The translations under genes were made by a program, and so were the position numbers. A stretch of 64,000 nt of DNA from Callipepla californica brunnescens (taxonomy: Eukaryota > Chordata > Aves > Galliformes > Odontophoridae), in assembly GCA_023055505.1 (NCBI GenBank), contig JALIRH010000044.1, positions 4,092,001 to 4,156,000 on the forward strand, in the 5' to 3' direction. This document shows, piece after piece, positions 1 to 15,500 of the stretch. Numbering within the stretch: the first letter of the stretch is position 1; every line of letters starts with the position of its first letter. The notes beneath the pieces were generated by a model, which worked only from the letters and a program-made list of their open reading frames with translations, was not told the origin of the DNA and did not search any database.

Positions 1-2653
1 ATATCATTACGAATAACAGTGACCACTTCAAATGATTTCCACTTACAAATCAAAGCACTCTGTAGGTTGGAGTTAAAGTCCTCACAAACAGCGCCCAAGT
101 AAGAATAAATCCCTGTTATACTATGAATAGAAACTGCATGTCCGGTAGGCTAGGTGTTTAAGTGCAAATTAAAGTTTTCTTCTGGAGAAGAAAAAAAGGA
201 AAAAGTTTTCTTTCCTTACAGGCTGGGTTGGAAGAGACACTTAAGTTTCCCCAGGATGTGTAATGCAGCCTTCAGCTGTTCATAGCTTACCTATCCAGGT
301 CCTGAACTAAACTCAATAACTTCTACTTGAAAAGCTATTTAAAATATGTCATCACCTGCCCAGTGCATAAAACCCTAAACCAATACCTAAGCTTGATCTT
401 CAGAGAAGAAGGCTGAAGAAAGACAAAAATGCCCACTGTGCTCGCGTGGTTGCACAGTAATTTGGGTTAGGGAACTAACCCATCTGGAAAACCAACCCTC
501 TCCCTTTGCAAAAGGAAGTTTTCATCCAGTTCCCCAGCTCAGCTCCATGTGCAGCCACATAAGCACAAGTGTCAGCACAAAGGCAACTGCAGAATTTAGA
601 TGCCGATTGCTGTTTTAAAATTCTTTCCCCCTAATGCATTGTTCCCATCATTAAACAAGCTTTTCTGTGCCCATTTATTCACTGACACATTTCCTGCAGG
701 AAAGGATAGGTTTTGAAGTACACAGACCAAACTCCATTCAGTATACTGGTTGATAATGAGGGTGAAGCAGTTTATGAGCAAACAGGAAAAACAAACAAAC
801 AAAAAACAAGTTGTGACAAGGAAAAGGAGAAACCTGTGAAACAGTAGTTGAAAAATGTACTTAGAAATACAGGAATGGGGAGAAAAAGGGCAGCCAGCTG
901 CATAATCTTCACAAAAACCTATTTGCACTAAATGGGCAGGAAGTCAGCATTGACAATAAATCACTAGGAAGCTGATGTTTCTATACACCTTAACCAAGGC
1001 CACTAACCAGGCATTAAGCAGTCACCCCAGCTGCTTGGAAACAGCAGCGCATGGCAGAAGATTCATAACACATTTCATAAAATTATCTTCTCCCTGTCAG
1101 AATACTGGAAGCTGCAGTTTGATGGAAAAAAATAACTTCATAAAAAGTCTTCATAAAAAAATGTTTATTTTTCAGCAGATGATATCACCATTTTCTCAGT
1201 AGTAGTAAGAATGAGTATGAGCCAGTGACAAAGGCTGGCTGGAGGAGCAGCCCATCAGTAAGGTTTGGTACAAGCTTCCACTTTTCTAAAAGAAAGATTC
1301 ATTTATTGGCACTTACAGGAATTCACCAGGGTTTGGAATTTGTAAGCAAAACAAGTGACTGCACTTGGCACTGAAGGAGGAGGTAGAAGATAGAAAAATC
1401 CTACTCTTTTACCATTAAATGACAGAATTACATGGATTTCAGAGGAGTCAGCATCCTACTTTGGATTACAATCTGGATTAGAACTTCCAGCTCTGCAACT
1501 GCCTCTCGTGACAGGTTTGTTGTTTTTGTTTTGTTGCCTCCCAGCCTCCTAGTTTGCTTGTCTAGACAGCTTGTATTTCAACCTGAGGGTTAAAGCTGTT
1601 TCTCCTGACGAACTTCAGTTACTGTGACATGGAGTACAGAGTTAAGAAGAGTGCTCTAAGCACTTCTGCAGTATAAACAGAAGTGACCATATATCACTCT
1701 TTGATAACAAGTTTTTCTAAGCTTGAGTAGTTTCTTGTGTAACCGAGGCTTGTCTGCATGCCCTTTGTGCTTTCACCACACACCACGCTTCACACATATG
1801 TTTCAGCGTCATGTTTTTTCTGGAAAAAGTTTTATTGGTGGCATGGTCATGAGACTGCTAGGTGAATATTTACATTGGCAGCAATGGACTTCACTTCCTA
1901 AAAGGGTTCTCAGTAGAGGAAAATAATTTTTCAAAAGCTTAATCTTTCTCGTGTGCCATCAGTTTGCTGTTATACACAGCCTCTAGCACAGCACTACAAA
2001 AGAACATCCAGGATTTAAGCAAAAACAAAACTTCCCTGAAGATTAATAATTCTGAATTGAATACTTAATCACAGACCTTTAAGTCTCACAGTTCAAAGCA
2101 GCTTTCACAAGCCATGCTACATGCTCTCTTCATGGTCCTGGAATGCACATTTTTCTAGCTAAGGACTATTGTGAAATATGAAGAACAGCAGAGAATTTTT
2201 CATTTGGAATACAAGAGGAAAAAGTGCATACAGGGGAGAACTAGAGGTTAGAAAGAAAGGTCATGCTATGTTGTTTGTGTTTTCTTTAATGAAGGCATTT
2301 TTAAGACATCAAGAATAAGTTAGTGCCAAGTCAGCTATAAACCAATATTTTCAGTCACAGAAAAGTTGAAAGGAAGCATCACTTCAAGCCAAAGATTGTC
2401 ATCTTTGACCCAAAGCAAAACACTGTAGTAATATTTGAAAAAGAATTGCTTTCTCCATTAAAAAAAAAATAAGGAACAATTCAAAGTTTGAAGGAATTCT
2501 ACTCTGAAGAAATGGAAACTTCATTAAAGGGCAATTAATTTCCCCTTTCAAAAAATTGAATTTTTGAAAGTTGAACTGCAGCCTTACAAATAGGGAGAGA
2601 GATTGATTTGAGGTACCAACTTTTCAGTGCACAAATCTGCTTAATATTCAATT

Positions 2654-2674
2654 AAAAAAAAAAAAAAAAAAAAA
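2654..2674 (+). repeat. Homopolymer A run, 21 bases
   Basis: Uninterrupted A run in AT-rich DNA with no linked element recognised. Shorter runs of the same kind occur at 7220-7236 (T, 17) and 54954-54968 (A, 15). Confidence 0.9.
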
Positions 2675-5607
2675 CCCAGAATATTTACAAAACACAAGGA
2701 TGTGCTACCACTAAAAGCAAGCAATGCCAAGCTGCAAATCTCAGTTCTACAAGTAACTTCCAGAACACCATTAGGGAGAGTCAGCCTTGGGCCTTTGCTC
2801 TTTCGTGGACGCCCTGCACACATTTTGTACCTGTAGGAACTGCCAACTGATGGACACTGTGGTAGACCTGGACTTATTTAACATCACATGACAACCAGTG
2901 TTGTTTCTGGTTTTGCTAACAGTAACTGCCAGTTTGTAACTAACTTTGTTGTGTGTTCCATTTACATATGTTTGAAATAAGGACCTATCCGTCAGTGTGG
3001 ACAAAGAGATCCATCTTCATTTAAAATTTTGTTTACCTGAGCTTGCACAAACTTGACTCAATAGCTGAATCATGTTATTGTTTTGCTCTTAACATAGGTT
3101 TCCTTTGAAAAGTCCCATCATACCAGCATTTAAATAGTTCCTTCATCAAATACCTTGAACCACGTTAGAGATTCTGCCTTTATTTATACCTTCTGGTGCT
3201 ATATTCTGTGAAGGTTCCGTGCCCAGAGCAGGACATGCCAGAGTTCTACATTGGCTGCAGAATTGAGGCTAGAACACAAGCATGCTATAAATGCACAATG
3301 TTTTGATGCACAAAACACAGACAATACTGTCTTCAAGCTTGTTAAAAACATAGCTATGTAATAACTGTGGAGTTCAGTCTGTTTCCAAGATCTTTTTAAC
3401 ATCCCACATTCTGACTATTGGCATGCAGCATACAGCCTTTAATTTACTATTTTGTTTGTCATGTTTCTAGTGGGAGCTGTTGTATAGCTTCTGCTGCATT
3501 TTTGGATCCTCCTTAGAAGGAAAGGAACAATGCAGAGAAACGCTCTTTTCCTTTGTAAAGCTCCCTGCCTTGATGTCTTTGTTAGATGCTGCTGGAGGAC
3601 TGAGATCATTTAAAAACAACATGATTTTGATCAGCAACAAGAACCAAAACTATGTGAGTTACATCAACAATATTTTTCTTAGCTGAGATGAACTACAGTG
3701 GTAAAGTAGCCTACTGCCTGGATACCTAAAATTCATTATGCTTTTGCTAGGGATGCATGGTTTTGACAGCTGCAGAAGTTAAAAAGGCTATTACCGCTAA
3801 TTATCAGGTATTAAACAAGATTATGCTTGTAAAATAACACCAGCAAAGTTGAGGGTGAACAAAGAACTTAGATGCTTTGCCTGTTTGTTTTAAAGGACCC
3901 AGGGCTAGTGGGTGGTCCAGTGTTGGAAAGACTGCACAGCAGGATTCAACTCAGTCAGTCACCTTGAAAACTCAGATGGGTGCTCATTCATCAACTGGAA
4001 TAAACTGACGAGTAAAAATGAGGGTAGGTGTGAGACAAATATTCACAGCACTGAGTAGATTTTGTAGCATGGACTATTCAGCACGTATAAAAGCTATGAG
4101 AAGTACGAAAAAAGCCAAACTTCAGACTGAGTCAGTCAACTCATTCCCAGGCTCTCTCTGGACAGTAGAAGAATTAAACTTCCGGCAGAAGGAAAGTGAC
4201 ATATGCACCTAGAAGCCATTCAGAAGAGCAGATTACAACAGTAGTACTCTGGTATCCAGAAACTTAAAGTGAACTCTGTACTAGACATCCATTACTGTTA
4301 CCCTCTCCAAAGCCTGTAATTTAAGTGAGCAAAGAAAAGATTCGCTGCCTGGGCAACTTCAAGATGAAGAGATGAAATGGCTTCCCTGTGGCCCTACAGA
4401 ACTTGAAGCAGCACACTCATCAGATGTCCTAATCGGGACTGGAGTCAGCACTCCCCAAACAAGGAGGGCACTGACCAGGCTTTCCTCCTGAGCTGCATAC
4501 AGTTATATCTAGTGTGCATGACACATTGTTCTTAAGTGTGAGGGAGAAGCATCTGCTCTGAATTAAACCAGATCTTTTTTTTGCTTTTCCAATTCGTTCA
4601 GGGAACAGAAGTAATCACTTTAGCTTTGGTTAGAGAGCCAGCATGTGTAGACCTAGTGCCTCTGAATATTTAAACAAACACGGAGCTTCACACATGGAGG
4701 CAATCACAGTGCTTCAAACAATTGTTCTGTATCTTCCATTCACTTGGGATAAAGAACATAGGCAAAAGGAATTGCATAGTCTGAATACTCACCCTCTTTC
4801 CAGAGCCTAGATATGTTGGTAAAACGAACAGAAACATGAACCCCAGGGTAAGCTTTCTCCCTGAGTTGGCTGTTTCCTGCACTTTGTCAGACTTCCATCC
4901 AAGCTTCAATTACTCTGCCTTAGAGGCACTATTGACAACGATGTGAAGAAGCTGCCTGCATTTTAACAGCATGGAATAAACATACTGGCCTGACACTTAG
5001 CTTTTGCAGTAATTATACCACTCCCACAATAAAGAACAACACTTTACAGCACGAACACTATTGGAGCTGGGATTCAGTTTGAAGAGCATGAAACAGCGCT
5101 GGAAACCAAGGAATGTTCCCATGGTTTAAGGTCCTCCATGGCCACTGAGTAGTTACTGGAGTCTACACTATGAATAGGAGAAGCCACAATTATGGAAAAT
5201 CCAAGATTTTGTGATAGTAGATGATTCCTTTCTAAACCTTCAAAGGCTCTGAGACCAGGATGTCTGATTCACTACTGTCAAGTTTACAACAGTCTGGAAG
5301 TGATATCTGGAAATGGAAGGATGGAAACTGATCTAGTGTTTGCTAGAGGAAGTGTCTTTCTGCTTCCTCTCTACATGAGGTACCAGATCAGCATTCTGTT
5401 TTCAGCACCATCCTCACAAGAAACACTAGTTTTCAAGATAAATTTTCAATAACTTTGATAGAATTCCCCCATACATGCTACTGAACCAGATGCACTGGTA
5501 ACTAAAAGCTATTATTTGTACTGCAGCACTGTGTAAGATCCTCTGGTGGTCTTGCCCATGCAAGGCACTGTATTTTTTCCCTGCTCTTTTCTCACTAACA
5601 AACAATC

Positions 5608-5720
5608 CATAGATTCATAGATTCATAGATTCATTAGGTTGGAAAGGATCTACAAGATCATCTAGTCCAACCATCCTCACACCACCATCCCTATCCACCA
5701 AGGATCCAAGTCCACTCTAG
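5608..5720 (-). mobile_element. CR1 LINE 3'-end fragment, inverted
   Basis: Starts with the CR1 terminal direct repeat in reverse complement (catagattcatagattcat), followed by taggttggaaaggatctaca, agatcatctagtccaacc and the conserved cca-agtcca stretch. Only about 110 bp is clear; a remnant may extend to about 5760. The preserved 8-bp terminal repeats mark the true 3' end of the element. Confidence 0.85.
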
Positions 5721-8700
5721 AAAGACAGGAGGTGTTGAACTAGCCTTTTAAACGACATCTTCATACACTCAGGACAAGAAGATAGCTGAAGAACATCTCC
5801 AGCTGGAACGTCACCTCATCTGGAACTCAGAAGCAGAAATGAGATCAATACATTTAACCCTAACAACAAATTAGCCATCCTCTTATTATCTGCCACTTCC
5901 ACTCAGATGCAAGTCTCTGGCATTTTCTGCAGGAAGCAACTTTGATGAGAAGTGCCTTTAACACCTGGAATGGCAGCTTTTAGGGACCTCAACCACACCA
6001 AAATCTAAGCATTAACTAGTATGCTCTCTTCCATACTCCTTAAAATTCATGCAGATTCCTTTGGACTTAAAGCAATTGACAGTGTTCAACCTCACCAGCT
6101 TTACACACTCCCTACACGAATCCCAGTAAGACAAATAGAAAGGGAGAAAATAGTTGTGAACTTGAAGTAATCTGCAATTTGTCTCCATTTTCTAATACTT
6201 TTCTTAGTCATCAGCTTCTGACTAACAACAATACAAAGGAATTTTAATTTACTTCTTTAAGACTATTTTGCTGAAAATACAAGTAGAAAAATGCTACAAA
6301 AGGTTTATATACACATTTTAAGTAAGATGAAACTGAAAAGTCACTCTTTTCTAGAAAAAAGCGTGACACTTCAGTTCTTCTCCAGTCAAAACTAACATTC
6401 ATTTTCATGAATATTCTCAACCAGATACAAAACCAGTTTCATTCTGAGAACTTAGTGAATCCTGAGCAGCCATAGTTGATTATTTGTACAGTGTTTCTGG
6501 TACATTAATGATGTGCATGAGATGAACACAAGCAGTGAAGATACTGTGTAAACACAGAATGTAACCTGCCAATACACAAGTCAAAAGTGAAACTGAAAAA
6601 TAGTAAAGTTTACTAAGCAGTGAATTACAACTTGTTTCTCCAACCACATGTTGGGTATGCCCAGATGAATAGGTGCAGACAGTTGGGATTTTACTCTGCC
6701 ACACTCCACACAAGCCAGATGTCAGCCAGCTCTCCAGAAAGTCATGTAACCATATGAACATGGCACTCAGCCTGAGCTAATATATCTCGCTTTTCAGCAC
6801 ATGCCTTCTGAATTGGACTTCTCATTTCTGGCAGGCTCAAAACATGGGCAAAGCAGATACACAATTGCCTTCTCTCACTCAGTAAAGCATCTTCACAGAA
6901 GAATTGCTCTTCCTCCGTTTCCAAGTGAACTGTAATGTTCTATGATGAAATATTTGAAGACCAAGAGAATCAAGACCCAATATATTCCCATACAAAATCC
7001 AGTTATTGCAGCCATATCCCACAAAACTGTCTCATCCTCTCTTTTCTTAAATGCATAAAACCAACAACAGCCATCATATAGTTACAATTTTGGAATGTTA
7101 CTGACAAGAAAACAACTCATTGTGAAATTCTGAGTGGTTCTACATTTAGTAAATGAGGTGAAACTCAATGGTGTGAAAATCTGGTATATTGCTGAACTGG
7201 AGCTTTTTGATGAAATGCCTTTTTTTTTTTTTTTTTCTTCTTTAAATACAGTAAATTTTGTTTCCAAGATATTGAGGTACATGCCCCTCAACAGAAATTT
7301 ATCTGTATTCTTAGATCTTGAGCTGAATTTCTGGCTGAAACCACACACAGCAGCTGGAATAATGTCTGGATGGATAATGATCTTGTTGCAAATCCTTCCT
7401 ATGCCTGACCCGAAACACCAGTTCAACACTATGAGTCATGACCGATGAGAAGCCAAGACATGTAGCCTAGATCAGCTAAAAGGATTCCCAGCATGGTCGT
7501 TTGTAACAGTTCCTTGTGAATTTAATTGCTACAAAAGAATGCAACAGCATTAAATCTAGTTCACTCAAAAACCCCATACTACCTTAAACAAGAATAGATT
7601 AGATCCCAATTTACAGCACACCTCATAGAGCAGGACATGTACGCAGTTAGCTTCACAGACCATTTTCCTTCAGAACTCCAGCACAAACAAGTGTTCAGAA
7701 AGCAACAGCTAAGAATGGAGAAAAATGCTAGTAGACAGTCAGAGTTAAGAATGAGAACACTGAAATTACAAAGATCAATTTTGCTTTTTTCAATTATTTA
7801 TAATTTAGAAGTAAAGCTTAGGTGCGAGGATGCTGTACAGCAGTAGTATAATACTGTAACAATGCTATATTGTATACAGCTGCATACACTGTACATGTGT
7901 ATGTACACACACAATACTGAAACAATGTAACCTACTGAATGCTATTAATAAAATGCAGAAAATATTGATATGGAATCACCACGGTATGAAATTTGACTGC
8001 TGTGAAATACTGGCATCACTCGGATCTACCCTGCAACACTTTGACAGGCTTTAGAAATTTTATTTCCAAGTCAGCTTTCCTCTGCTTGGAAACTTTCACG
8101 AATCTTGAGGAGTTTTTATATCCCTTCTTTTGATCTTCCCCTAAGAGAAGGAGAAGCATTATCCTTATTTTACACTTGGTAGATTTAGGCACAAAGAACA
8201 TGATTAAGTCACCCAAGATCACAGAGCCGTTCAGAGATGGCCTAGAACAACAACCTGACTTAACATCCTATTCTCACCACTCGACCAGATCTCTTCTTGT
8301 TACGTGAATTGAAAGGATGGAAGCCAATTAGGCACCTGTTGCATTGTTCAGCATTTAAGACATCTGATGTGGGCTAAGTGGAGAAATGTGCTGCACACAT
8401 ACAGGACCTCCTGCAACTCAAGAAGACTGAAGTTTCACACATGACCAGGATCTTTCACTCTGTAAAACAAATTGTACACATTCCAGACTTCTGTTTGTAT
8501 TAAACAAATGTTTTGACTGAAAGCACTGGTTCCATTTCACCTCTGTTGTTTCTGATTTCCTATTGCTGTTTCCTTTCTCTCCACTCCTCTTCCAGCACTG
8601 GCGCCAACATGCTGGCCACACACACACACACAGGTCATGGTTGCTAGTAGCCAGTTGGCAGGTGGTAGATATTTTTCTTGCAGCATATGTATGGGTGGAT

Positions 8701-9563
8701 GACTGCTCTTGCTGTGTGACTGACTTAGCTGCTGGCAGTGCTTTTGGCCAGGGTATGCTCTCCGGCATTATTTTAGTTCCAGTCATTTGATGGGTTGACT
8801 CTCCTGTTTTGTTCTCCCAGACAGTATTTTTCAGCAATATTTTCAGCCCGAGACTGCCACAGCCTGTGTGTGCCTTTTAACGATGTTTGCACAACTCCAG
8901 GCCTTCCTGCCACTTTTTGTAACTGTAAGGAAACCTACATGTATATTCAGTGGAATACTGCTGATCTGTATGAATTTGTGTATTTGTATTCATGCATGCA
9001 TGGCCCTATGTTCTCTTGATTCTGTACATCTGCGTGCATGTAATTCCATCACTATTACCTGTTGTATAGACTGCAATATGCCTGAATACGCATCCTCCTC
9101 AGCATGCATGGATACACAGCAATACGTACCACATCCTTTCAGTATATACAGAAAAGTTAACAACGCTTTTGAAGCAATAGAAAATAAAAAACAGCAGATA
9201 TTTGAAAATGCTTTAATTAAGTTTGCATGCTCGTTCTGAATTCTGCCTCTGGCTATGTACATCTGAGAATCTGAAGTCACATCCAGAACACTGTTTACCT
9301 ATAGATTCTTAGTTAATTCACTGATTGAGGCACATTTGCTCTAAGAAAGGCTGCATGACAAAGAAGATTCCTGCTCCGTTTATTATAAAAGCTGGTAGAC
9401 ATGCAGAGAATGAGGCAAATGTTTACAAAATGACAACTTAAAGAACCCTTCTTTAACCCAGAGTCTCATAGCTAGAAATTTCCCCATGCAGTCTGTATAT
9501 GCTTGACTCAGCCTTCTTATCTAGGTTTGTGGAAGGCTTTTTTTAGTTTATTGTTATGTTCCT

Positions 9564-9592
9564 CCCCCCCTTTCTTCCCCCTCCCCCCCCCC
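9564..9592 (-). other. Potential G-quadruplex (C-rich on + strand)
   Basis: C runs of 7 (9564-9570), 5 (9577-9581) and 10 (9583-9592) give, on the - strand, enough G runs of three or more with short loops to satisfy the usual quadruplex pattern. There is no gene nearby. Confidence 0.45.
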
Positions 9593-12500
9593 TACTCTAA
9601 ACTCAAACTAATTTTCTAGCCACCTTCAGTTTTTCCTAGTATCTATTTCTTTCCAGGCAAAGTAGCTACAAGTCTCAGCACCAGAGCTCTTAATCCAAGC
9701 ATGCTTCTACCTGAGGCATCCTTTGGTTACATGCCTACACTAATTGTTCCCTTCTTTTTCCCAGAACACCTAAACAGCTTCCAATTCATGTCACCTCTGA
9801 CTGAGACATTACTCGTTTATGAAACATACTTCCAATACAGTGTTTAACAACCAAAAGAATACACCATTGTCAGGAATGTAAGAAGTAGATTCTTTTTTCT
9901 TACTATAAGAAGATCAAGATCCTGTAATACCTGAAGGACAGACAACTTTCACTAGAAGCTTTGAAGTAAACAGCTCAGAATATGTGAAAAGCAGTGCCCT
10001 AAATACTGAATTCAAACAGCAGTGACTGTTTATGGAACAGAACAAAACAGCAAGGAACACTCCAAAATATTTTGTTACAAAATAAAGTGTCATCTTCCAC
10101 ACCCTAAACTCTATAGCTCTTTCTGAAGATTATATATGTATATGGTGACAATGAAATGGTGACACCAGTCAGCAAGTGATCTATAAGGATGCTCACTGTG
10201 CTCCACTCTGAAAAGAAAGGGAAACCTTCTCTAACCACAGCCAGAAAGGTGAGGAAAACACCCCAGGGAGATCACATCACCTCAAACAATGAAAAGACAG
10301 GAAATCATGATATGTTAAGAGCAAAATAGTTCATGAATCTTACTACAGAAACAAAAGCAAATGCACAAGTGAGATCACACGAACAGCCCCACAACATGTC
10401 AGGCATGCAGGTTGGCATGTGCTGGCAGGAACTGTAAGAATACAGCCCGATCCAGAACTGTTTAAAAAATAAAAATAAATGAAGACGCTATCAGAGAGTT
10501 TTAATGGATAAGTGCTGTAATGCTTCTCTATAGAACACATTTCATTTGAATGGTACTCAAGTATCAGACTAGACAAGTAATTGGAAACTTTCCAAAGTCA
10601 ACGCTGATTTTGAGTATACCAGAACTAGAGATTTCATGCTCAAAGTGCACACATGTAGTTACTTGATAACAGCACACATTTTGCAAAAGTATTCCAGTCT
10701 CACTGAAAGAATGCACATACATGCAATGGACCATAGCTCAGCACAACGATAGCTACTCTCTATGGTTATCATGCAAGAAACTTGCATTGCTAATTATATG
10801 GTTCAAGGGAGAAAGTGTAACTGGCTCTACTGCACCAGTGACATTCATAGAAACATTCAGGCTATTCTACTATGCTTTTCAAAAAGGAAATTACTTATGT
10901 TTACTCTGGAACATTTTATAGAAATTTTTCCTGCTCACATACTACTATTAAACTGTACAAGTTTTCCCTACAACTACAAAGCCATTTTTCTTTATAGGTG
11001 AAAGCATACCAGAAATTGTTCACAATGTAATATGATTTTGTTTTCATTACCTTTAACAATAGATTACACTTTTTACTGCAGATCTGTTACTGCAGTTCAT
11101 CCTGCATTAGTTACATTACGCTTGCTTAAAAATACAAGCTTCAGGAATCAGAAATGTGACTGAACTACTCCAATGAGAACACTATCCATTTAAAACCAGG
11201 AACTTAATTTCTTAATTTTCCCATCAGGCTTGATTAGACAGACAGAAATAGAATTTTCAATCCACTAAATACACTGAAGCACATAAGCTCCTTTCATTCA
11301 AGTCTTCCCAGCATATCACCTGCTGTTTTACAGTCAAACCTCCAATGTCAAGAGACAAGCATTCCGTCTGCTTTGACCATTTGCTACTCTTTCTAATGCC
11401 AGTGTATTTTTATTAACATCATTATTCACATTGAAATACTACCCTGGAGGACACACTATGTACAATCCTTGCCCAAAGGACTTCATGTAGTTACCTTACA
11501 ATTCAAACACTGTTCCATTATGGTATTGTTGGAAATACATCACACTTCAGGCATTCTGTACTAGTTAGTTTCAACTAGCAAATCAATGCTCCTTTGAACA
11601 GCTTACTAAAAGATGCACACATTTCTCTCACCTGAGCTATTCATATTGTTACTTAGGATTATAGACTCATCTTCAACTCTGATGCAGACTTTTTATTAGA
11701 AGTAATTCACAGATTGCTGCTTAAGCTTCTTTTCATTCGGAATGACTTTCAGAATGGATTTACAAAACACTCATAAAATTTAAGACTATCAACATGGAAA
11801 TTGCAATTATTTCGAAGTAGTATTTTAAAGATGTTTTAATTTATATAATTATTAATTCCCAGCTCTGCATTGTTCTGAATTGCTCTATAAAAACTTCAAG
11901 AGATTAAGTACCAAATTAAGTAATTTGCTAAAAAGCCTCGTGATTTAAAGCTAACTGAAGACATCTGGAGTCTTTATCCAAACAAAGAAACACATGTTGC
12001 AAAGCAAAGTGCAGGTATAGAACTGCAGGATGTTCGTAGCACTTATTACAGGCTACATGCATACACCAAAGATAGAAACTAGCTATAAAACTTATCGCAA
12101 AGTCTACAATATTTTACATAAACTATTGATGAAAGAGTGAAGAGAAGTCAAAATGACACACTGAATAAAAAGTTACTTTGTCCCAAGGGAAAGTACAATA
12201 GCTGTCAATTACATCTCAAATGGCAGGAATATAAAGTACCTCATGGAAAGTACCACAGTGCAATAAAAGATAACATACACAAAGGAACAGAAATAGACAA
12301 TGCTATTTATTTGAAACAGCAAGCATAATACGCTATTCCCCTATGCCTCCTGATAGAATATCTCTAAACGAGCTACCTGTATTTTGGGGTGTAACTGCAT
12401 TTTGATTTATGGAGCCAAAGTAAACAATACACTTCAATAAAAATTCCTTGCAAAGACAGATTTTCCCATTTCATTTTTAAGTGAATACAAAAAAGCACAA

Positions 12501-15500
12501 GCTTTTTTTAAAAATAAACATTAGTATGTGAAATATGGCATGTAGGAAAGCGTATGTGCACAACAATACTTTCTGCACTGAGGCTACTTTTATTTCGGGA
12601 AAGATGGTGCATCTATCCCGGTAGCTCAAACAGAACTTCCTGTCTGAGAGCTGGAAATGCCAGTGAGGCTAATTCACTGGATTGTTTCACAAGTGAACAA
12701 AATGTCCTCAGTAACTGCATAATACTTAGTGTTAATGGAGGGCACAGTCAGAGGGAGCTACTGTGTGCCAGCTGCTTGTCAAGTGACAGTCTGTAGGCAG
12801 GTGATGGATGTAGTAAACAGCAAATCACCCCTCATCAGAAGGCTACAGAACTTGATATGCTGATGGTACCAACATTATTAAGCAGGATGAAACTCGTGAG
12901 CTAACTTGTTCCACTTCCAAGGTTGCTATTTGCCAGAAGTGCAATGGTCACTAACCCACTAGGTCTAGATAGTTAAACTTTCCCTCACCCTTAAGGAAGC
13001 ATCTAATTTTATTCACCTGACTGCTCAGTATGAGCAGCTCCCCTACCTGCATTTCACTAATCTCTTATTGCATCATCTCTTCCATGGCATTCTGCCTTGC
13101 TTCTTCCTACTTCTCCTTATCATTCCTGATACTGTGCTCACACAGGCAAATCAAATTTCGGTGACATTAGAAAGATTAAAATCACATTTGTCCTGCTCAA
13201 ATCTCAATGATTATCAAGTAAAAAACTCACCATCTGATGATACATAATCAAGTTGGATTTACTGCCTACATATCTCGATAAAAACCCACAGTTCTTATTT
13301 ACAACACATAACAGTACTCAACATCTGGAAAGGGGAAGAGAATACTGTTCACAAGGACAATGAACCACGTGAACAAAATATTCACATAAGATTTCCTTCT
13401 TTTTTTGTTGAGACATCAGCTTTGTCACTCAGCGTATATGTGGAATCATGCCATTTACAACACATATAAAGGATGAAAAGGTAATATAGCTGCTCTGGTG
13501 TGAAATTTCTGTCTTATTTGCTACCAAAAGAATAAGCAACTTTCTTCTTCCCATCAAGCAGAGATAGCTTCCTCAGAGGAAACCATTTTCTAGGAACTGC
13601 TTCACAATGGGTCTCTCACCTTCCTTCCCAAGCTGGAAGCTTTTTAAAAATCTGTCAGCTGGGATCCCTGCCACCTGCCCTAATTTATCTTCCCCAGGAA
13701 AGCTAGCTATCATTTCAGAACCCTAAAAACACATACATCCTGTCATTAGGAGGATTTTCTTCTCTGTTCATCATTCTACTGTTGAATCACTTCCCACTGT
13801 AATAAAGCAGGGATTAATTTACATCCATCTGTAACATGTTATCAGTGACAATCATCATAGCTACCTTCTGCTATAAAAGATCTGTAACATGTGGGCCATG
13901 AAACAGAATCCCTAAATTTATCAGTTCCCTTCAGAATAGCTTCCTAAAACCTTGATTTCTTAGGAATGAAGAAGAAAGAACGAGTGAAGTTAATTCAGCA
14001 ATAGCGAGTAACCCCATGATGAACTTGTGCTCTAAGTCACAAGTGCAATTGGTATCAAGTGTAGACTGATAGCATGAAGATGAATGTAGTAACAGACCAT
14101 TTTGTGGATCAAGCAAAGCAAGCACTGGATGCCTTCCGAATGCATTATCATCACTGGATTTAATCTATGGCAACATGATCCAGACACAAATCTGCACTGG
14201 CTTTCAAGAACTTGTAAAACGTAAGAGCAAATTAAGTGAATAAACTACATTCCTAAAGGCCTTTGATTCCAAAGCTCACAAGGAACCCAATCGTAATCAT
14301 ATTTAGACATGAAACAATGTCAGTTAGTATGTAGTAAGACTTTCAAAATTCTTAATATCAGCTTCCTTCTGAAAATGCCATTAAATGCATGTATACCTGC
14401 ACCTTAAAACACCTAAAAACCTGCAATATTGAAATCCTCAGGAGTTATGTTCAGTATCAATTATATAGCATTCAGTGTACGAGTGAGCTCTGTACATCTC
14501 TAGAGAGAATTCTAAATGCCACTACACTAAACAGTCCTGGGACCGCAAGCTGGATCCCTCTCAGTGTTCCTGTAAGTGAGGATGATAGTATTGCTGCTTA
14601 AAATACATTATCCTCTGTTCTGTCAGCCCAATCTTCGGGTGCTTGCAAACTACAATCTGTTCCTTTCTTTAGTGTATTCTTATCTTTACCAACATTCCTC
14701 ACCCTATTCTTTAATCTAGTTCTTCATTTCTATGACAGTTAAGGTTCTGTTTTGATTGACTGTGCCTCCTTTCTCATCTGGAGTCTGTGTGCAAATTACC
14801 ATCTCCTTTCCTAAAGGACTCAACCAACAGGTGTGAAATCCAGACCAGCCACTGAGCCGAGATCTTTCAAGGTGAACAAAACACACCCAAAAATCAAGGC
14901 TGTTTTTAAAATAGAAAGGGACATAAAATGACTGAAGTGGATAAGGAATATATGAAAAGCAAAGCATTAAGCTGGCCTTTGTTATTTAGTGTTTCCTAGG
15001 GACACACAGTGCACACAGCAAAGAGTTGCTACCGACTGCGGAAATGAGCCATGGCAAGTTTTAAACATGCTTTGTTATGCTTTAATAGTGAAACCCATTA
15101 AACTATAAAATCATAACGATGCTCATAAAAACTTGACACTCCTCATGAAAGCCAGGACCATTGGAAGCTGCCTCAGCTCCAGCCCAGCCCTGCTGAGCCA
15201 CTTTACTAGCTCTCTGACTCCTGGCTCTGGACATGGTGGCACCATGGCTGCTTTCAGCTCCTATGGAAGGAGCCTGTCCCACCAAAAACAAAGTAGAGGC
15301 TTAGAGCTTTGTTTGACTACAAAATTTTACTGCCTGCTGCAGCCCTTTCCAATTTCAGAGCATATTGCTCCTTGGCTTCCCAGCAGTCTCACTGAGCAGA
15401 ACCCTGGAGGTTAGACCTTTTTGTATAGAAAACTTCAGGCTCCACCATCTACCTGTTTGACCTGGACCACTTCATCATTGCACATCTATTTCTCTAGTGG

